Source: Thermodesulfobacteriota bacterium
GTDB lineage: Bacteria > Desulfobacterota > Dissulfuribacteria > Dissulfuribacterales > UBA3076
NCBI GenBank assembly: GCA_003645605.1
Contig: QNAY01000020.1
Coordinates: forward strand, 1-9,482
Length of the DNA stretch: 9,482 nt
Direction of reading: 5' to 3'
Below, piece by piece: positions 6,051 to 9,482 of the stretch. Within the stretch, counting starts at the first letter, position 1. Each line of letters begins with the position of its first letter. The translations under genes and the position numbers were made by a program. The notes beneath the pieces are model-generated. The model was given only the letters and a program-made list of their open reading frames with translations. It ran no database searches and was not told the DNA's origin.

Positions 6051-7868
6051 ATGCAAAAGAAATATGATAGGAAAAAAGCTTCGAAGAATCTGAACACAGG
6101 ACTTTCTGCTATCACCAATGAGAAGCCTGGCAGGACTGTGAATTTGCCTTCACAAAAAGACCTGGAAAAGGAAATAAGTAATTATCTTTCCAAAAGGTAT
6201 GGGGGCAGAATACGGGTAGTGTCCCAGATGGCCTTTCCTTGGCAAGTACAGCCTGATAGCACCGACCGGAAAGAAGGGACTGATTCTGAGAAGGGTCCAA
6301 AAATAAGCTTTAAGCTTAAGCCGGAGGAGCTTGAGGCCTACCTGAACAGGTATGTGGTCAGGCAGGATATGGCAAAGGCCGTTCTGGCAACAAAGATATG
6401 TACTCACTTTAACAAGATCACATATCTTCAAGAAAAGGGGAAAGATCCCCATTCGATTGGAAGCATAAAGAATAATATAATCCTCATAGGTCCTACCGGA
6501 GTTGGAAAGACATATCTTATCAAGCTCATAGCGGCGAAACTGGGCGTACCTTTCGTAAAGGGCGATGCTACAAAGTTCAGTGAGACAGGTTATGTGGGGG
6601 GAGATATAGAAGACTTGGTCCGTGACCTGGTCCAAGAAGCGGATGGTGACCTTGAAAGGGCACAGCATGGAATTGTTTATATAGATGAAATTGACAAAAT
6701 CGCGTCTTCTCACCACATAAGCGGGCCGGATGTTTCCAGGGCCGGGGTCCAGAGGGCCTTGTTAAAACCCCTTGAGGAGACCGAGGTAGACATACGGGTT
6801 CCCCATGACCCTATTTCTCAGATACAGGCCATAGAAAAATACCGCAAGACTGGAAAAAGAGAAAAACAGAGTCTCAATACACGCAGCATATTATTCATAG
6901 TGAGCGGCGCTTTCGGGGGCCTTAGCGATATAATAAAAGACAGGCTCAGGAAGAAGAGTATAGGCTTCGGCGCAGAGATCGATACCCAGGATGAGATGGA
7001 GTGGCTACGGCACGTGAAGCCTCAGGACCTTGTTGAATACGGCTTTGAGTCTGAGTTCGTTGGGAGGATCCCTGTTATTTCCATTCTGGAAGAACTCTCA
7101 GAGCAGGATCTGTTTGAGATACTGCGTAATCCGAATAACCCGATTATCAAGAGCAAGAAGCAGGACTTCAGGGCCTATGGAATAGACCTCAAATTCGAAG
7201 AAGATGCCCTGAAAATCTTTGCCCGTCAGGCCTATCAGGAACATACAGGGGCAAGGGCCCTTGTGAGCGTGGTGGAAAGGGTATTGCTGCCCTTTGAAAA
7301 AAAGCTGCCCTCAATCAACGTGTCTTTTTTGGTAGTGACCAGTAATCTAGTAAATGATCCGGAGGGAGAACTCCAAAAGTTTTTAGAGAACTTAAAGGAC
7401 AAAGCGAGGCTGAAAAGGTATCAGGCCATGCTTTCTGAGGAAAAACAGACCCTGATTTCTCGCATTGAGCAGGAGGAGTTACTCCGGTGGGAAGGTTCCA
7501 AACTGAAGCTTACACCTAATAGGTTGGACCTCGTAGCACAGCTATCTCTGAAAGAAGATTTGGACTTCAGGGAGGCCGGTGAGAGGATGCAATTATGGGT
7601 AGAACAGATAAAAAGTTACGAGGCTTCTTTTTTTAACCGTTGCGGTCTGAGGATTAACTTAGAAGAAGACGCAGTAGACATGTTGCTGTATAGATGTTTG
7701 GATGATTCTTCCAATCTCTATGTCCAGTGTGAGAGATTGTGTAATATTCTTGAATATGGTCTTACTCTTGTAAGGGAAAAGACTGCGCAGGATGTTTTTG
7801 ATATTTCGGCTGAGGCAGTGGATAATCCGGAACTCTATATCAATAGACTTATTCGTACGTGCTATTAA
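6051..7868 (+). CDS. ClpX/HslU-like AAA+ unfoldase with C-terminal extension
   Basis: A 605-residue cytoplasmic AAA+ ATPase; relatives unfold proteins and feed them to ClpP or HslV. Walker A is GPTGVGKT (147-154), Walker B IVYIDEID (208-215), pore loop GYVG (180-183), sensor-1 region ILFIVSGAFGGL (280-291), arginine finger Arg339 in EFVGRIPV, and sensor 2 Arg402 in TGAR. The IGF motif used by ClpX to dock on ClpP is present in KKSIGFGA (301-308). ClpX is near 420 residues with an N-terminal four-cysteine zinc domain; here the first cysteine is Cys117, so that domain is missing and a charged region of about 85 residues replaces it. The ClpX RKH loop is replaced by a charged insert (about 249-276). 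ATKFSETGYVGGDIEDLVRDL (173-193) is closer to HslU, so the protein is mosaic. Residues 440-605 are an extension (see findings). The frame is closed by TAA at 6039; ATG 6051 has no ribosome site. Confidence 0.88.
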   Translation: MQKKYDRKKASKNLNTGLSAITNEKPGRTVNLPSQKDLEKEISNYLSKRYGGRIRVVSQMAFPWQVQPDSTDRKEGTDSEKGPKISFKLKPEELEAYLNRYVVRQDMAKAVLATKICTHFNKITYLQEKGKDPHSIGSIKNNIILIGPTGVGKTYLIKLIAAKLGVPFVKGDATKFSETGYVGGDIEDLVRDLVQEADGDLERAQHGIVYIDEIDKIASSHHISGPDVSRAGVQRALLKPLEETEVDIRVPHDPISQIQAIEKYRKTGKREKQSLNTRSILFIVSGAFGGLSDIIKDRLRKKSIGFGAEIDTQDEMEWLRHVKPQDLVEYGFESEFVGRIPVISILEELSEQDLFEILRNPNNPIIKSKKQDFRAYGIDLKFEEDALKIFARQAYQEHTGARALVSVVERVLLPFEKKLPSINVSFLVVTSNLVNDPEGELQKFLENLKDKARLKRYQAMLSEEKQTLISRIEQEELLRWEGSKLKLTPNRLDLVAQLSLKEDLDFREAGERMQLWVEQIKSYEASFFNRCGLRINLEEDAVDMLLYRCLDDSSNLYVQCERLCNILEYGLTLVREKTAQDVFDISAEAVDNPELYINRLIRTCY

Positions 7869-7952
7869 AATGAGCGATTAGCTATTAGTTTGATGATTAT
7901 CGGTAATTTTTCAAAGCTAAACGCTAATGGCTAACAGCTAATCGCTCAATTT
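7866..7952. repeat. Inverted-repeat element between the AAA+ and receiver genes
   Basis: TGAGCGATTAGCT (7871-7883) pairs perfectly with AGCTAATCGCTCA (7936-7948). The symmetry extends outward to about 7866 and 7952 with one mismatch, and inward through ATTAG/CTAAC with another. Flanking bases are AT-rich and no T-run follows, so it is not a good intrinsic terminator. It occupies nearly all of the 99-bp gap and its left arm touches the AAA+ stop codon. It looks like a miniature repeat element. It could attenuate read-through or protect an RNA end. Confidence 0.7.
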
Positions 7953-7967
7953 AGAGAGAGTAATCAA

Positions 7968-8339
7968 GTGAAAGAAGGCCAGACTATACTCCTTGTGGAT
8001 TATAACGAGTCAGTGATTGAGACGGTCAGTAAACTGGCGAACCAATCCGGGCTCAAACTGCTCCTTGCCGAGGACGGCCAGGAAGGTCTTGATCTGGCAA
8101 AAGCCGAGTTGCCTGATCTGATTATCATACGTAAGGATGTTCCCATACTTGATGCCTTGTCCATGAGCGTGCTTCTCAAGCAGTCCTCGGAGACCGATGA
8201 TATACCGGTAGTGCTTATATGTACTGTGGCATCTTCTTCGGATAGGGAACGCTTACACGATGCGGGTTGCAACGGCTTTATTGAGGAGCCTTTTACTACA
8301 AATGATCTGCTTCAAAGGCTGGAGGATTGGTTGCCATGA
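7968..8339 (+). CDS. Degenerate single-domain response-regulator receiver
   Basis: A 123-residue protein with the CheY fold and nothing else. Aligned by eye to E. coli CheY, the start ILLVDYNES keeps one acidic residue (Asp11), but Tyr12 replaces the second. The phosphoacceptor position, Asp57 in CheY, is Arg55 in LIIIRKDVP. The Thr87 position is Cys85. The invariant lysine of the KPF motif is Glu107 (EEPF). It therefore almost certainly cannot be phosphorylated by the usual chemistry and is a pseudo-receiver, likely acting by protein contact. The start is GTG at 7968 with a GAGAG site seven bases upstream. Its stop overlaps the hemB ATG as ATGA (8336-8339), implying translational coupling. 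No kinase is in the window. Single-domain receivers such as CpdR, and the receiver protein RssB, are known ClpXP adaptors, which is notable next to a ClpX-like gene. Confidence 0.88.
   Translation: MKEGQTILLVDYNESVIETVSKLANQSGLKLLLAEDGQEGLDLAKAELPDLIIIRKDVPILDALSMSVLLKQSSETDDIPVVLICTVASSSDRERLHDAGCNGFIEEPFTTNDLLQRLEDWLP
8321..8325 (+). promoter_or_regulatory. Ribosome binding site of hemB inside the receiver gene
   Basis: GGAGG lies ten bases upstream of ATG 8336. It is one base from TTG 8327, which rules out the longer start. Translation of hemB therefore begins at the ATGA overlap. Confidence 0.75.
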
Positions 8340-9304
8340 TGTACCCTGAATATCGCCCCCGCAGGTTGCGCCGCACGGAATCTCTGCGCGCAATGATCCG
8401 TGAGACTACCTTGAGCCCGAAACACCTTATCTATCCCCTTTTTGTTGTACATGGCAAAGGCATTAAGCAGCCTATTGAAGCCATGCCAGGCTGTTATCAG
8501 TTTTCTGTGGATGCGGTAGTAAAAGAGGCCAGGGAAGTCTTTGATCTGGGAATTAACGCAGTCCTTTTATTCGGCCTTCCTGAAAAAAAGGACCCAAGGG
8601 GTTCTCATGCCTGGATAAAAAGCGGTGTGGTGCAAAAGGCCGTATCCGCCATAAAGAAGTCAGTGCCTGATCTCCTTGTTGTGACTGACGTGTGCCTTTG
8701 CGAGTATACTTCACATGGGCACTGTGGCGTGCTCTCAAATGGCCGGATAGACAATGACGCAACCCTGGAGCTTCTGGCAAAGGTCGCTCTCTCCCACGCC
8801 AGGGCAGGGACGGACATTGTAGCGCCTTCCGATATGATGGACGGCCGTGTGGGAGTAATAAGGGAAGCCCTTGACGAGCAAAATTTTGACCAGGTCCCTA
8901 TTATGTCCTATGCCGTAAAGTATGCTTCATCATTCTACGGACCTTTCCGTGAAGCGGCGGAGTGCGCCCCTAAATCCGGAGATCGTCGCTCATACCAGAT
9001 GGATCCCGCAAATGCCAGGGAAGCCATGAGGGAGGCCATGCTGGACCTTGAGGAAGGGGCTGACATCCTCATGGTGAAGCCTGCCATGCCATACCTCGAC
9101 ATAATCCATCTCCTGAGGCAGGAGTTCACCCTTCCCATTGCCGCCTATCAGGTAAGCGGTGAATACTCAATGATAAAGGCTGCTTCTTCTAAGGGCTGGC
9201 TGGATGAGGCCAGGGTCGTGGAGGAGTCACTTCTCAGCATCCGCAGGGCAGGGGCCGATGTCATAATTACTTATTTTGCAAAGGATGTGGCCGGGAATCT
9301 CTGA
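8336..9304 (+). CDS. hemB: Porphobilinogen synthase (5-aminolevulinate dehydratase)
   Basis: Condenses two molecules of 5-aminolevulinate to porphobilinogen, the first common pyrrole step of heme, siroheme and cobalamin synthesis. It acts in the cytoplasm, normally as an octamer. The 322-residue length is standard. Two active-site lysines are visible: Lys195 in [14 protein letters not shown] and Lys248, the Schiff-base residue, in LMVKPAMPY. The metal site is the zinc type, with Cys120, Cys122 and Cys130 in [14 protein letters not shown], rather than the aspartate-rich magnesium type. [10 protein letters not shown] (165-173) and the [12 protein letters not shown] segment (215-226) are also diagnostic. 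ATG 8336 was chosen over TTG 8327 because of the ribosome site; ATG 8339 is possible but less well spaced. It is coupled to the pseudo-receiver upstream. No other heme-pathway gene lies in the window. Confidence 0.96.
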   Translation: MMYPEYRPRRLRRTESLRAMIRETTLSPKHLIYPLFVVHGKGIKQPIEAMPGCYQFSVDAVVKEAREVFDLGINAVLLFGLPEKKDPRGSHAWIKSGVVQKAVSAIKKSVPDLLVVTDVCLCEYTSHGHCGVLSNGRIDNDATLELLAKVALSHARAGTDIVAPSDMMDGRVGVIREALDEQNFDQVPIMSYAVKYASSFYGPFREAAECAPKSGDRRSYQMDPANAREAMREAMLDLEEGADILMVKPAMPYLDIIHLLRQEFTLPIAAYQVSGEYSMIKAASSKGWLDEARVVEESLLSIRRAGADVIITYFAKDVAGNL

Positions 9305-9392
9305 CCCCTTGCCTTCTGCCCCATGAAGATTGTCGGCTTATTGATTCCATGCTCAGGGCCTAATTAGTGTCTGAACGAAAACTAACCAAAAC

Positions 9393-9472
9393 TGTCATTT
9401 CGAGCAAAGCGAGAAATCTTATCGTACTGAGAATACAGGCATTAAAGATTTCTCCCTACGGTCGAAATGACA
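9393..9472. repeat. Inverted-repeat element downstream of hemB
   Basis: TGTCATTTCGA (9393-9403) pairs with TCGAAATGACA (9462-9472). After a seven-base unpaired stretch on each side, GAGAAATCTT (9411-9420) pairs with AAGATTTCTC (9445-9454), leaving a 24-base loop. The arm resembles TCATTTCGA...GAGAAATCT repeats that I recall from many unrelated bacterial genomes. It could also end the hemB transcript, although only a short A-rich stretch follows on the plus strand. The 88 bases between hemB and this element hold no gene I can support. Confidence 0.75.
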
Positions 9473-9482
9473 AAAAGAGGGG

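Noticed and set aside
7871..7950. Intrinsic terminator after the AAA+ gene
   Set aside because: The stem is long and AT-rich with a loop of about 50 bases and no T-run follows; it is better described as a repeat element.
8327..8335. TTG start for hemB
   Set aside because: The ribosome site would be one base away; ATG 8336 is correctly spaced and matches usual HemB length.
9320..9364. 14-codon ATG frame after hemB
   Set aside because: Very short, no ribosome site, no recognisable product.

Overview
The window is bacterial. It looks like an anaerobic lineage of the Desulfobacterota (former Deltaproteobacteria) or a close neighbour. That is an inference from three things: the protein style (AICAR-transformylase-only PurH, zinc-type HemB, a CoA-disulfide-reductase/rhodanese fusion, a DsbC-like protein), moderate GC with AT-rich spacers, and spacers crowded with short inverted-repeat elements. 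No rRNA, tRNA, CRISPR array, phage gene or intact insertion sequence is visible.

Layout. Positions 1-522 hold no recognisable gene. They contain two small hairpins, a MITE-like inverted-repeat element (183-342) and a second, more degenerate inverted repeat (344-488). Positions 523-5851 carry five genes on the minus strand, read right to left: a CoA-disulfide/persulfide reductase with a C-terminal rhodanese domain, a periplasmic DsbC-like thiol:disulfide isomerase, a PurH made only of the AICAR transformylase domain, a 133-residue unknown protein that probably starts at TTG, and an alpha/beta hydrolase that lacks the usual catalytic histidine. A 112-bp hairpin element sits directly against the purH stop codon and separates the first three genes from the last two. 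Positions 5852-6050 are a divergent spacer with an inverted repeat and a good predicted promoter for the plus strand.

Positions 6051-9304 carry three plus-strand genes: a divergent ClpX/HslU-like AAA+ unfoldase with an extra C-terminal domain (probably read from a leaderless mRNA), a single-domain receiver that has lost its phosphorylation residues, and hemB (porphobilinogen synthase). The receiver stop and hemB start overlap as ATGA, which suggests translational coupling. Another inverted-repeat element lies between the AAA+ gene and the receiver, and one more follows hemB.

How the genes may work together. The minus-strand genes combine thiol/persulfide redox chemistry with one purine synthesis step, and no single pathway obviously links them. 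The plus-strand trio is the most interesting part. A ClpX-like unfoldase that keeps the ClpP-docking IGF motif sits beside a CpdR/RssB-sized pseudo-receiver coupled to a heme-pathway enzyme. This suggests, as a hypothesis only, a dedicated unfoldase/adaptor pair acting on heme synthesis. A second theme is that every spacer longer than about 80 bp holds a different short inverted-repeat element.
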